Part shown: positions 44,352-54,960 of the stretch, piece by piece | Layout of the letters: each line of letters starts with the position of its first letter | How positions within the stretch are numbered: the first letter of the stretch is position 1 | NCBI GenBank assembly: GCA_963556195.1 | Contig: OY744520.1 | Coordinates: 9,104,991-9,168,990 of the forward strand | Origin: Sepiola atlantica | Taxonomy: Eukaryota > Mollusca > Cephalopoda > Sepiida > Sepiolidae | DNA length: 64,000 nucleotides | Direction of reading: 5' to 3' | The notes under the pieces: model-generated | Told to the model about the DNA's origin: nothing | What the model saw: only the letters and a program-made list of their open reading frames with translations | The model's database searches: none | Translations under genes and position numbers: made by a program

Positions 44352-44410
<59 letters not shown>
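44181..44410. repeat. (CT)n and two (TA)n microsatellites
   Basis: CT 44181..44210; TA 44213..44267; a second TA/TG run 44351..44410 after a 'aatcaattaatcaatg' spacer. Confidence 0.9.
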
Positions 44411-44519
44411 ACATTTCTATATTAAAAAAAAAGTATATAAGTACAAATAACGGTACCCGTGTAAGAACGGCCAATTTAGAGATCTGAATGATAGTTTGCA
44501 TCTGGTCACTTTACAAGCA

Positions 44520-44988
44520 GATATCCTCTTCTACCGAGAGGGAGCATGATACCCAAGGGGCGTGGAAACCAGCTACTGACCTGTGTAAGACAATCAGTAT
44601 GCGAAAATTATGATTCATACCAAATGTATTATAGCCTAAAAGTAGTAAGCATACAGACAGACTGACAGAGACAGACAAAGATAGACAAGGACAGACAGAC
44701 GTCTCTACTATTAGTATGGATAACTATTTCTGCTTTTTGTCAAAATGTTAAATTCTCGATTGGAATGTTATTGTTATTGATTGTCATTAATTGATGTCTC
44801 ACATCTCGTTCTCCCCATTCCTATTTCAGACAAGTTTATATAGTAAGCGATAACATTTAAAATTAAAAGTTAATACAAATATATACACATTAATTCTACA
44901 TAAACGTGGCTTTACAATTGAGGATTCCTATTTAATTACCTTGTTTTCTTGCCTGAACATTCAAATTAATTATTTACTCCGACGCGAG
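44520..44988 (+). promoter_or_regulatory. Upstream region of galaxin-like gene 4
   Basis: Strongly similar to 62270..62754 before galaxin 5, including a GACA-rich stretch (44655-44700) and the 160 bp next to the ATG. 'cctatttcag' ends at 44829, exactly 160 nt before the ATG as in copy 5, and 'tttatatag' follows at 44835..44843. The latter could be a TATA box, or simply lie in a 5'-UTR exon if the former is a splice acceptor. Confidence 0.4.
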
Positions 44989-47900
44989 ATGTTGTCAAGA
45001 AAAATGCTGAATATTGCGTTGTTTTACTGTGTGCTATTAACCATGAGCGACGCCATTGTTTTTAAAGAAAGTAAGTGATGATTTTATCAGTGCACAATCG
45101 ATACGTTTATTTGTATGAATAAGAAGTTTCAAATGTTTCTATTTTATATATTTGAAAAGATTGTTTATTTTATTATGCATATTTTAGAAATGTGTAAACG
45201 GCATAGCAATACTATAAATGTATTATTAAACCGCTTATCGCCAGTTCAAGCACATATGCAAACTTATGACTAATTGAAGCTGTCTGTCGTTGGCCGAAAT
45301 GCCCGTGACAAAACATTAAACCATTCTATTATGGTTCAGATAATAATATATTGAAACTCATTTTCCACATAATTAAGTATTAATACAGGGGAGATAACCG
45401 AATGTAACGAAAGATAATCTGCCCTTGATTAAAATTTACAAAATGACTTTTCATCAAGGAAATCAAATTAATATTTTAATTGTTTTTTTTTTTACTTTTC
45501 ATTAATGAGTCATCACTTATCAAGGCTAAAAGGCACGCGAGGATAAAGGTTAATGAGATAGATAGATTGTCAGTTGAACGATGAAAATATTATGAAAGGA
45601 TTGAAAATGATGAATGGAATTAACAAAATTGCATTATTTTTTAGGATAGTTTATGACAAGTATTTGTTGACATAAGATTTGAAGATTACCATGTTGTAAT
45701 CCATAGGGAAGCAATTCCGTGATAATGTCTTTCAGGAAGTTCTTTATTTGTGTCATCTCATAGGACTGATTTCCTTCTGGATCTAAAAATAAAGGTCTAC
45801 TACCAATTAGTTGATAGGACAACTGGGAATCTAACTGGCCCATTCTACCGCTCCAGAAAGTGTCTGACTCCTGATGAAATCTTCTCCCAATATAAATGTC
45901 AGATACGTTCAAAGATGAAGTACTGTTGCTACATCTGGGAAGGTACCATTCAACAGACTATTCTTTGCCTTGGCAAAATCCAGAATCGACTTTGAAATCT
46001 AGTGGGAGAAGAACTCTTTCATCTCTTACAGTCTCTTTTCTCACAGAAAAGACTTGCTTTTCTCTCATTACTCTATCGTTATTTCCATCAAAAATGCCCG
46101 ACTTAGTTCTAATCTCTGGTTCCTCCGTTTAAGACATTCACAGTAAGAACTCATCTTACGACCATAACGAAGAAAAACTTTCATGTTTTTCCCAGTGTGC
46201 CTAGCGTCAATGCTTATGTGTCTGCTATGTATGATCCCCTCTCGAGTAAGAGTATGCGTTTCTGTAAAGTGAAAAATATTCACACATAAAGACGAGAAAG
46301 ACAAGTTGCTTTATTTCTTCAATGAGTTACGTAATGAGTTCTATGGATTGAAGTGAATCGCATGTTTGTCCAAAAGGCGGCGAAACATAGTGAGGAATGT
46401 TCGCTTCTAATAAGACAGGGATTGCTTACAAAAGGTTTATGTTATTGGTGAATGTAGAGATGTAGTTATTTTAACGGTCATGAATCAAAGTCAACAAGAA
46501 GGGTTTCAATCTTTTACGCAATAGATCACTTACATGATGGATTGATTAAATTATAGCTGATGCTGAAAACCATTTAGTCTAAAAACTAAGAGTTCTGACT
46601 AAAAAAACGACTCATCTTAACATAATAATGTTGCTTTTTTATGGCATTATTTGTGAGGCTTATTGATGTTGGTTATGTATGTAATCAATTGATGTTCGTG
46701 TTTAACCTAACGACTCTCAGTACAGACTTCTTAAAAACTCGAAGCTTATGTTGTAGAACAACATTCAATTCAATAACATTGTCGTTTGTACAGCAGACGG
46801 CACTGCTCGAAGAATTGTACAGATTTAGTAGGTTATTTTTTGGTATAATATTAACACCAAGAATATTTCAACAAATAATGGACGTATGTTTAGTGATTTC
46901 GATTTGGCAGGAACGTATCTTGATGATATTTTGATAAAAAAACGGAAATAAATATTCTGCTAAAGAACAGTTTAGTTTGTGTCATAGATTCAGCGTTTAC
47001 TAAAAAACGTTTCTAATGTAGTTGGTGTACACCGTACCGTTTAACAGCAGTACCGGTGTACAAAACACCTTGCAAGACACCTGCATGACGCAATCAGTAT
47101 TTTTTTTTATCAAGGCTGTCACTTGATAAAAAAGAACTCATTGCAGGATCACGCCTCTTTCAGCAATTATGTGGAAGGAACTGTGAGGAATTTGACCTAA
47201 TGTTGAACACTGAAGGGTTCAGTTGCACTTTGAGTGGGGCATAAATTGTAAAAAAGTGATAATTCAAAGTGTGACACAATCTACCTACTTGACATATTTG
47301 AAAAGATAAATTTCCAATCTTGTTTTTCTGTAAGGTTACAATTACTACATTTAACTGGAAACACAAAGTGTTTGAGTTGAATTTTGGGAGACAGGAGTAT
47401 TCAGTTCCCTTTATTAATAAATATATCCATAGAGCTGCTTGATGAGTACCTAGAAGTGTACGTTGATCGTCTGAAGTAGTTGCATAATAACTGGTTGAGT
47501 CTGGGTTCAGGTGAGTTATGTATCTACTGTCAAAGATTCGAGATTGTTGACGTAAATAAACGAGGAGATCTACACCTTTCTCTCTTCCTGGCGGCTGAAA
47601 AGTTGGAAACCCTGAAGTAGGCATACGTATTCACTTGCAACCATATAAGATACAGCTGATTCATGTATTCGTTGTTTTGTGAATGTGTTTATTCAAATAA
47701 AATATTAATCAAAATTATTCTTTGAGTTACAACTGGAGGTAGTGTTTCGATGCTATGGTAACTACTTCTCGAAATGCAGTAATCCGAGGGAAGGGCGGAA
47801 GATAATAAGTAAACCACGACTAAAAAAAGGTTCGATGAATCTAAATTATGAACGTATTGGTTGAATTTCGTGATGATATAGGGATGGGAATATTTTCACA

Positions 47901-49170
47901 AATAATGATAGCCCTGTTGAGTGATTTGATAAAAAGCGTAAATCAATATTATATTCAAGAACAGTGTAGTTTGTGTAACGAATAGTGCTGCTGCTATTAT
48001 TCAAATATGTTGAGGAGTCAGTGTTTAATTTAAAAATGTGAAAATGCACAAAGAGTACAGCTTCATATATTTGAATTTATATTTTGGATACTGTTATACG
48101 TTTTAGACCAAACAACCTTCTTAAATCCTAAGTGTTACACCGGCCGTTCTTACACAGGAGAAACAACACCGGTTGTCACTATAAATAGTGCGAGACACCA
48201 GAAGATAAAGCACAGTCTTGTAACTGTCGTTCAGTCGCTTTCTTGGCCTTTTGGCCAAGATCAAAGTGTAGTATCTGTTCCGATGGATGCTGCACGAGAC
48301 TGGTCCTGTGCAGTTCTAGGAGGCCACCCTCCCAGGCTTTGCCTCCCCTCTTTGGGGAGGAGTAAGTTTATTGCTTGCTGTCTGAGGCGCCCCTACCGGG
48401 GAATGCCGACGGGGCTGGCCAGGCAATTTTTAAAGGTAATAGGTGCTCTTCCTCTAGAGTGCTGACTTATCAAAACCCCACTTTCCGACCTTGTGTCACA
48501 TTTTACTCTGTGGGGAGTAGATAAATACCCAGTCTTGTAACTTAAATCCTAAACATAATGAAAACGTTACTACTTCATATCAAATATACATTGGTATCAA
48601 CATAGTATAGTTCATGCTGCGTGGTTCAACAACGCTTGATGGGATTCAGATTAAATAAAAATTGTGATAATAATGTTTTGCAATTACCTCCATTCTATAC
48701 ACTATGAGTAAAGTTGTGGTTTCTGTTAGACATTATTCCTGGTTATTAGCGTTCAACAGTTTTTGCTTTCATTCTAAATATTGTATCTTATTGTGATTTT
48801 GTGAATATACTCATATAATCTTTTACTTACAGGTGCATGTGGAAAGCTTAAAAGCTGGCAGATGTGCTGTCGTGGCCGGGTAGTCAACAGGAAGGGACCC
48901 GACTCCCAATGTTGTGTCACACATGCCTACAACCCTTCTTTATCAACGTGTTGCGGGGGACAGATCAGGAAAAAGGTGGGTGATCATTCAATGTGTTGTG
49001 GCACGAATTTCTACAGCCAAGCGGTTTCACTCTGTTGCTGGGGTCAAATCAGAACAAAAAAGGGACCCTATTCAATGTGTTGTGGAAGGGATATCTACAA
49101 ATCCAATTTGTATATGTGTTGCAATAATCAGATAAAAATAAGAAAGGGAAGATATTCAGATTGCAACTAA
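44989..49170 (+). CDS. Galaxin-like secreted cysteine-rich protein, copy 4; exons 44989..45070 and 48833..49170
   Basis: The joined product is 139 residues. Exon 1: 27 residues, hydrophobic core 'NIALFYCVLLTM', likely cleavage after Ser-Asp-Ala-22, phase-1 donor GTAAGT (45071). Exon 2 follows TTACAG (ends 48832); residue 28 (Ser) spans the junction. Dicysteines fall at 39-40, 54-55, 67-68, 82-83, 95-96, 110-111 and 123-124, with single cysteines at 30 and 138 (16 in all). The spacing alternates 15 and 13, a clean 28-residue repeat of 'CCG-x-x-x-Y' then 'CC-x-G-Q-I-R-x-K-x-G'. This is the most regular galaxin-like member here and has lost no cysteine, unlike copies 1-3. The intron (3.8 kb) has collected LINE, Gypsy and LTR/U2 fragments without touching the exons. 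Mature protein is basic and presumably extracellular. Confidence 0.8.
45640..46140 (+). mobile_element. LINE reverse transcriptase C-terminal fragment in intron of galaxin 4
   Basis: Plus-strand frames contain 'CQIRSKMKYCCYIWEG', 'CLGKIQNRLKSSGRRTLSSL' and 'TLSLFPSKMPDLVLI', the C-terminal region after the reverse transcriptase of a common invertebrate non-LTR element. A matching fragment sits in the intron of galaxin 5 (63400..63930), so the insertion probably predates the 4/5 duplication. Confidence 0.7.
46790..46960 (+). pseudogene. Gypsy reverse transcriptase fragment
   Basis: 'FFGIILTPRIFQQIMD' then, after a shift, 'AGTYLDDILIKK', matching the palm of Gypsy C/E. A further worn piece of the same region lies at 47850-47950 ('aatattttcacaaataatga'). 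Short remnants only. Confidence 0.6.
47160..47624 (-). CDS. Hypothetical open frame of 154 codons in intron of galaxin 4
   Basis: Starts at an ATG and stays open for 465 bp, unusual for the local AT-rich background outside tandem repeats. The N-terminal half is polar (GFPTFQPPGREKGVDLLVYL), the C-terminal half hydrophobic and patchy. No domain, signal peptide or relative elsewhere in the window was recognised. It may be a worn transposon gene or chance. Confidence 0.25.
   Translation of the reverse strand: MPTSGFPTFQPPGREKGVDLLVYLRQQSRIFDSRYITHLNPDSTSYYATTSDDQRTLLGTHQAALWIYLLIKGTEYSCLPKFNSNTLCFQLNVVIVTLQKNKIGNLSFQICQVGRLCHTLNYHFFTIYAPLKVQLNPSVFNIRSNSSQFLPHNC
48120..48552 (+). mobile_element. 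Chimeric insert: partial LTR joined to U2 snRNA-like 5' end and unknown body
   Basis: 48133..48225 matches the first 95 bp of the 200-bp solo LTR at 33128..33327 (minus strand). 48235..48280 then matches the first 45 nt or so of U2 snRNA ('ttggccttttggccaagatc', 'gtgtagtatctgttc'). A GC-rich body of about 250 bp that is not U2 follows. The direct repeat CAGTCTTGTAACT lies at 48213..48225 and 48530..48542. CTTAAATCCTAA flanks the whole at 48120..48131 and 48541..48552. It looks like a retroposed or template-switched chimera. Confidence 0.6.
48235..48280 (+). ncRNA. U2 snRNA-like 5' segment (pseudogene or SINE head)
   Basis: About 46 nt resemble the U2 5' end, including the first stem-loop 'ggccttttggcc' and the branch-site recognition 'gtagta' segment. 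The Sm site and later stem-loops of U2 are absent, so it is not a functional U2 gene. Confidence 0.65.
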
Positions 49171-49633
49171 GGGTATATGTATGACATATTTTTATAAAGA
49201 AATATTTTCACATAAACTCAATTTACATACGTCGTTAAAAGACATAAAATCAGAAAACCAAATATACTAAGTATTATTATTGGTTAGATTTGTCTCATGT
49301 CAACAATTAATGGTATTCCAATTAAATGACATTATTAGTTATTTTGTTTTCACTGCTTGTAATTTTAATATTCAATAAACTTGACATTCAATTTGTATGT
49401 TTTTCTCACATTTTTATGGTTAAATTATAATAGTAAATGAGAGTTATTGAAACGGAATTTTATAAAAAATATTTACCACAGACTTGTTTGTAAATCTCGC
49501 CGACTATATTTAGATATCGTTGCAAACTCCTCTCAAAAACTTTGCAACGATGACTGAGTATATTGGCGAAACTTGAACACTTGTTGATTTGAAACCAACG
49601 GTATCATGGTGTTCTGACTTGACATTCTGTAAT

Positions 49634-49678
<45 letters not shown>

Positions 49679-49822
49679 GTTGTATACAATTTTCAAATTA
49701 TGAACTTTTTTACTTAAAGCGACACGATTTGTAAAATAATTTGCACTGAAATGTATCTGTTTTAAAAATGTTTTGTAAGAAATATTTAAAAAATCATGGC
49801 TATTGCAATATAAATGAACTTT

Positions 49823-49918
<96 letters not shown>
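49171..49918. other. 3' flank of galaxin 4 with (TA)n at 49637..49675 and 49826..49918
   Basis: A single diverged satellite-like unit at 49218-49290 ('ttacatacgtcgttaaaaga', 'catcaaatatactaagtat'-type) follows the stop, then 'caataaacttga' (AATAAA near 49374), a possible polyadenylation signal. No gene. Confidence 0.65.
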
Positions 49919-50838
49919 TAGACTAAAAATGCGGACACATGTGTATTAATATTCTTAAATATAAACCTGGAAAAGTACAGAACAAGTGGAATTAACTTTT
50001 AAAATATTGAAGCTGGAATTGAGATTTGAAGAATTAATTATACAATAAAATCACACTTAATCACAACGTTGCTAAAATGGCAGATATATGTAATGGTTTT
50101 TCTTAGCTCTTTCTTGGAAATTGGTATCTTGTTTAACACAAGAATCACATAAAACACCCTATATAATGTTTTCGTTAATTATACAGTAAATTTCGTCTAA
50201 ATAGTTAGCTCAAGAAAACAGAAAATGTGATGACATAAGCAAATTAACAAGTAAGGCTAACTGATTTCAAATATTTTGAAAAGGTTTTGAAAAGGAAGAA
50301 ATGAAAATATTACTACAATTAGTAAATGTTTTAAAAATAGGAGTTGGAACAAAATGGTGCTGACAATTAGAGAGAGTTAACTATTAGAAAAAAGTTGAAT
50401 GTAAGTCAATTTTGTCAAAGTTTGGTTTAATTTTATTTTTATTAAAAATAAAAGAAAACACATGTGCTCTGCATATAACACAAAAAATCAAAATTCTCTG
50501 ACCTGTACAGTCTGGATACATTGTTAAATACAGGCAGATTCCATAGGTGAGAAGAGTCAGCCACAGAATACACTCCACTAATTTAGAAAAGATCAATCAC
50601 TCATGCATTCTTCACATTTTGAGTGATGCTTTAAGCAAATTAAATTTTATTTAATGAAAAGCCTAATTCATTAATGTTTATTCCTATCTTTACATTGCTA
50701 ATTTTACTCTACATTTAATTCTTCAAATCTCAATTCCAGCTTCAATATTTTAAGAGCTAATTCCACTTGTCCTATACTTTTCCAGGTTTATATTCAAGAA
50801 TATTAATACACATGCATCCGCATTTTTCAGTCTAGTCC
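49919..50838. mobile_element. Element with about 117-bp inverted repeats
   Basis: The left arm 49919..50036 and right arm 50722..50838 are about 90% reverse-complementary ('gactaaaaatgcgga', 'tattaatattct', 'aatattgaagctggaattga'). The 0.7-kb interior has no recognised transposase; a minus-strand frame (50596..50384) is hydrophobic and Cys-containing but unlike a known family. Candidate non-autonomous DNA transposon or two inverted copies of another repeat. Confidence 0.6.
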
Positions 50839-51462
50839 ACTTCTTTTTAAGGCATTGCAGTTTGAGGATGTACAATGTATTTTATAATTATAATTTAAAA
50901 AGAAACAACTAACAAAGACTAGAATTAGAGTTGGTGCAAATATTAGTAACAATTCCCAATTGAGTTGAACCAATACTCATTATGACATCGCAGTAATGAA
51001 AACATCTAATTCATTAGTGAACTAGCCTTTATTTATGCATTTATTACTTTTTATCCGCTAAAAAATAATTAAATTAATTAATTAATACATTCAGAAAATC
51101 TTTAATTTTCAGAATAGGATCAGAATAAGTTTAAAAATAATAAAAATAAATTTCATATGAGTTAAAAAAAGTTTAAATTATTTCAGAATAAATTTAAAAA
51201 ATATAAGTCATTTAGTATTGCCTTCAGTATAAATTCTACTTTAGAATTGTAATTTTTAGAATGAAGTAAAATAAGATGAAAATATGTTTAATATTTGAAT
51301 TTTAAATATTCAATAAATTCAGAATAACTTTGATTTTCAGAATAAGTTTCAGAATAATAATAATAAATTTCAATTTCTGGGTTTCAAGTAAGTTAAGGAA
51401 ATTGTAAATTATTTTAGAAAAAATTCAAAATAATTTTCCAAATAATAAGTAAATTATTTCTT

Positions 51463-51463
<1 letters not shown>
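50839..51463. other. AT-rich sequence, no gene
   Basis: Contains loosely repeated 'cagaataa'/'tttcagaataagttt' phrases between 51090 and 51440, a weak tandem character. Nothing coding. Confidence 0.5.

Positions 51464-51558
<95 letters not shown>
51464..51558. repeat. (TCA)n microsatellite
   Basis: About 31 uninterrupted ATC/TCA trinucleotides. Confidence 0.97.
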
Positions 51559-51561
51559 TTT

Positions 51562-51837
51562 TAATTTAAAGTTTATATTTTTCTATGAATAAGACAACGA
51601 CATTACGTAATTTAGGAGGACATTTACTGTGTTTTTTCTTGATAATGTTGTCACTAATTTCATCTCAATTTTGTCCCTATTTTTGACTAGACAAGTATAA
51701 TGACCTTCCATAGACAGTTCTCCTTCATAAAGAATGACAGTTTTTAATGTAAAATTAGTTCCATATATTTGTTGCTTTTTAGAACTGAAGTTCATAATAT
51801 CACAATTAATTATTTGTTCTCCTTCATTATTAATCAC
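51562..51837 (-). pseudogene. Ubiquitin-specific-protease-like C-terminal fragment
   Basis: The minus-strand frame 51837..51583 reads '...TLKTVILYEGELSMEGHYTC' followed by 'LVKNRDK'. In another frame, after a shift, come 'ISDNIIKKKHSKCPPKLRN' and 'VVVLFIEK'. The 'GHYT' histidine box and the 'KKx(W)P...VYLLFYE'-like end are how C19-type peptidase domains finish, including those carried by some mobile elements. The catalytic Cys box is not in view and the frame is broken. Confidence 0.4.
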
Positions 51838-52012
51838 AAATCTATTAATGAGTTAAAATATCTAGTTTTTCAATTATGGAGTGAACTGATACTCAGTATT
51901 TTTTGAACAAGTATCACATTATTTAATAAAAGTAGTTTTTGTTGAAACCAAATATTTGAATTCTTGTGTGCAATTAATAAGATTAAATATAAAATATTCT
52001 TTTATTTCAAAA

Positions 52013-52866
52013 GTGTACAAAAGAATCACAAGTTTGCGGGCGCGTCTCTGGTGTACAAAAGAATCACAAGTTTACGGGCGCGCCTCTGGTGTACAAAAGA
52101 ATCACAAGTTTACGGGCGCGCCTCTGGTGTACAAAAAAATCGAAAGTTGAGAGATGCGCCTATGTTGCACAAAAGAATCGAAAGTTTAATTGAAAGTTTT
52201 CGTACGCGCCTCTGGTGTAAAAAAAATGGAAAGTTTGCGAACATGCCTCTGGTGTACAAAATAATCGAAACGTTATGTAGGCGCCTCTGTTGTACAAAAG
52301 AATCGAAAATTTAATGTAAAGTTTCCGGACGCGCCTCATGTGTACAATAGCATCGAAAGTTTCCGAACGCGGCTCTGGTGTACAAAAGCATTAAAAATTT
52401 CCGGACGCGCCTCTGGTGTACAAAAATCGAAAGTTTACGGGCGCGCCTCTGGTGTACAAAAGAATCACAAGTTTACGGGCGCGCCTCTGGTGTACAAAAG
52501 AATCACAAGTTTACGGGCGTGCCTCTGGTGTACAAAAGAATCGAAAGGTGAGAGATGCGCTTATGTTGCACAAAAGTTTAATTGAAAGTTTTCGTACGCG
52601 CCTCTGGTGTAAAAAAAATGGAAAGTTTGCGAACATGCCTCTGGTGTACAAAATAATTGAAACGTTATGTAGGCGCCTCTGTTGTACAAAAGAATCGAAA
52701 ATTTAATGTAAAGTTTCCGGACGCGCCTCGTGTGTACAATAGCATCGAAAGTTTCCGAACGCGGCTCTGGTGTACAAAAGCATTGAAAATTTCCGGACGC
52801 GCCTCTGGTGTACAAAAATCGAAAGTTTCCGGACGCGTCTCTGGTGTACCAAAGAATCGAAAGTTA
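52013..52866. repeat. 38-bp minisatellite with a 401-bp higher-order duplication
   Basis: About 22 units of 'gtgtacaaaagaatcacaag' + 'tttacgggcgcgcctctg', GC-richer than the surroundings. A block starting at 52149 recurs at 52550 (period 401) with the same unit variants in order. Because 38 is not a multiple of three, the array stays open in several frames on both strands and yields Arg/Leu-Trp-Cys-Thr-Lys-type repeats. Confidence 0.95.
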
Positions 52867-53590
52867 ACATATTCAAACTTTTCTTCCTTAATAAAGAGAA
52901 TTTCAATTTGGCATTTTTTTGTCTTTCTTTCTTCTAAAAGTGTGGCTTCAGTTTTCAATTTGGCCTTTTTTGGCCCTTTTCTTGAAAAATTTGACTTCCA
53001 AAGTCAATTATCACTTTTAAAATGTTTCTACTAAAAATCATGCAACTGTGTTTCTATAGCCTCAATCTTTTTAATACTAACATGTTCTATCTTTCTATTT
53101 TCCATCATTAAATTATATTTATAATTTAAAAAGGTATGTCGAGTTTAAGGGCATGGGGAGTGTTATCAATTGCCATTATTGTCAGGTTAAGTTGTTCAAC
53201 CCTTCCATATTTCAAAATCTTTTCGAAATATTTTTCGATTCTTTTTGCTGTTTGGTACATTTTTGGTATAAACAAAATAAATATTTGTGTTAAATAAAAA
53301 ATAATTATAGTGATTAAAAATCAATGGGGGGGGGGCGTTATCCTACACGCTGATGACCACACATATTTTGAATAATTCTTTTTCTACTGGACCAAATTTT
53401 AATTCCTTTATGTTAAAAAAACTTAGGACTAGTCAATTCTAGTGCAAAAAACGGATCAAGTTTAGATGAAAACTGCCCCAAAATTGGTTATGATTGGGTA
53501 AATGTTGACCGCAAGAATATCATTCACACACTGCCGTGTGTGAATGATATATAGTTAGTCATGAAAATATATTTATGGCAATTAAGCTAC
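52867..53590. other. No gene; short hairpin at 53520..53551
   Basis: AT-rich with a G-run at 53326. The exact hairpin 'atcattcacaca' - 'ctgccg' - 'tgtgtgaatgat' lies at about 53520..53549. Confidence 0.6.
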
Positions 53591-53599
53591 ACAGAGAGT

Positions 53600-53634
53600 T
53601 CCGCGTTTCATCCCCGTAGGGCATTGTCAGGCTA
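53600..53634 (-). ncRNA. Candidate degenerate hammerhead ribozyme of a Penelope-like element
   Basis: The minus strand reads 'cctgacaatgccc' 'tacg' 'gggatgaaacgcgg'. This is the order of a minimal hammerhead core: CUGAUGA (here CTGACAA), a short stem-loop (CCC-TACG-GGG), then GAAA followed by C-GCGG. Penelope-like elements are known to carry such ribozymes in their terminal repeats, and a Penelope-like C-terminus lies 330 bp upstream on the same strand. Two core positions are altered, so it is probably inactive. Confidence 0.4.
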
Positions 53635-53960
53635 AAATACATGGAGTTTGTATTTCCGGTTGTTTTTATATATACCCGTAGTGTTTAGTCTAGCTAGTTA
53701 ACCAACCAGATTCTTTATTATTCTCTCCCACACGTTAATGTATCCATTAGCCAATCGTAGGGCTTCTCAAAACAAAGGTTCCGTTTATTTTACTTCCTAT
53801 TTTATTGCTCTGTTTTCTATAGGGTAGCCCATCCCTATTTCTTTGTTGTGTCGAAATAATGGATGACCTTAATTTAACAAGTGCTTGCTTGTATTTCTAT
53901 TTAAGGTTTTAGTTTAGTTTTATTTATTTATTTGCTTATTTATTTATTTATTATGTATTG

Positions 53961-54235
53961 TTAACCTAAAGTAAATTTTATTCTGTGTAAGCAGTTGTTT
54001 GCTATTTCACTTCTAAAGTTTAATAGGTTTTCGGGGTCTTTAAAGTTTAGGATTTCAAATTTTTCGTTCAGACATAATCTACACGGGTCGTCTAAATTTC
54101 TACATGTACTAGCATGTCGTATGATTTTCCATTCAATTATAGGTGAGCGTCCGCTTTCTTTGCGATCCCAATAATGGTTCGCTAGCGCTGTTTTAATTCG
54201 GCGTTTTTTGTTATTAAATGTGCTGTTGTAGTCTT
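53961..54235 (-). pseudogene. Penelope-like element C-terminal domain
   Basis: An open minus-strand stretch of about 87 codons to the stop at 53961: 'KRRIKTALANHYWDRKESGR', 'IIEWKIIRHASTCRNLDDPC', 'RLCLNEKFEILNFK', 'NLLNFRSEIANNCLHRIKF'. The C-x2-C followed by N-C-x-H/R-x-K-F pattern is the end region of Penelope-like (GIY-YIG/zinc-finger) proteins. No ATG or upstream domain in frame. Confidence 0.5.
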
Positions 54236-54284
54236 AATATCTGGTTTTAAAATATAAGAAGGTCATATCCACGTAGTACTTCTT

Positions 54285-54960
54285 GTTATTCGGTCTTTCT
54301 TTGACAAATATTGTGGCTTGGTAAACAATACTTAGAAACTACATTTGATGTTAAGTACACTGGGCCAATAAGGTAACATATTTGTAAGTGTGGTAGGGAG
54401 ACGTGTTTTTCTTGTGAACTCTTACAGGAAGGAACCAATGATTGAAGCTGAGTCGAGTATATTCTATAGAAAAAAGGATAGTGTAGAGAAAGATTAACAA
54501 CGCCTCTACTGTAAGAAAAGGGCCGTATAGAATAGATTAGATTATCACCTTCTAGATTACGAAGTCGATTTTGAACTCTGTCAAAGAATGAAAGAGTTCT
54601 CTGAGTGCCACCTCCCCAGATGTGGCAGCAGCACTCACACTGTGGATGTATCTGACTCTTGTAAAAGTAGATGATTGCATCAAGAGTCCGTACCTTCTAG
54701 AACGGTAGAAAGATCGAATCATTAGTAACAGATTGAATATAGGTCTTCCATTTTAGATATGGTGTGTAATTCAGTCTTATAAGTTTATCAAAACAGGAGC
54801 TTCGTCGAGCAGAGAGCAATTCATTTTAACTGGAGCGAAAAACAAAAGGATCTGAGCGTTTGTGGTGAAAGTTACAAGCTTTTTCCCCCCATTGCACCAC
54901 ATGGTCGAAATCAGAAGTAAGAGAATAAGCAAGATTTTAGTCAGTAATGCTCTCTAAAGT
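54285..54960 (-). mobile_element. LINE reverse transcriptase C-terminal fragment
   Basis: From about 54690 down the minus strand reads 'TLDAIIYFYKSQIHPQCECC', 'CHIWGGGTQRTLSFFDRVQN', 'RLRNLEGDNLIYSIRPFSY' and 'LQSLVPSC', open for about 130 codons. Same family as the fragments at 42543, 45640 and 63400 but an independent copy. Confidence 0.72.

Noticed and set aside
48235..48480. Complete U2 snRNA gene
   Set aside because: Only the first 46 nt match; the Sm site and 3' stem-loops are absent.
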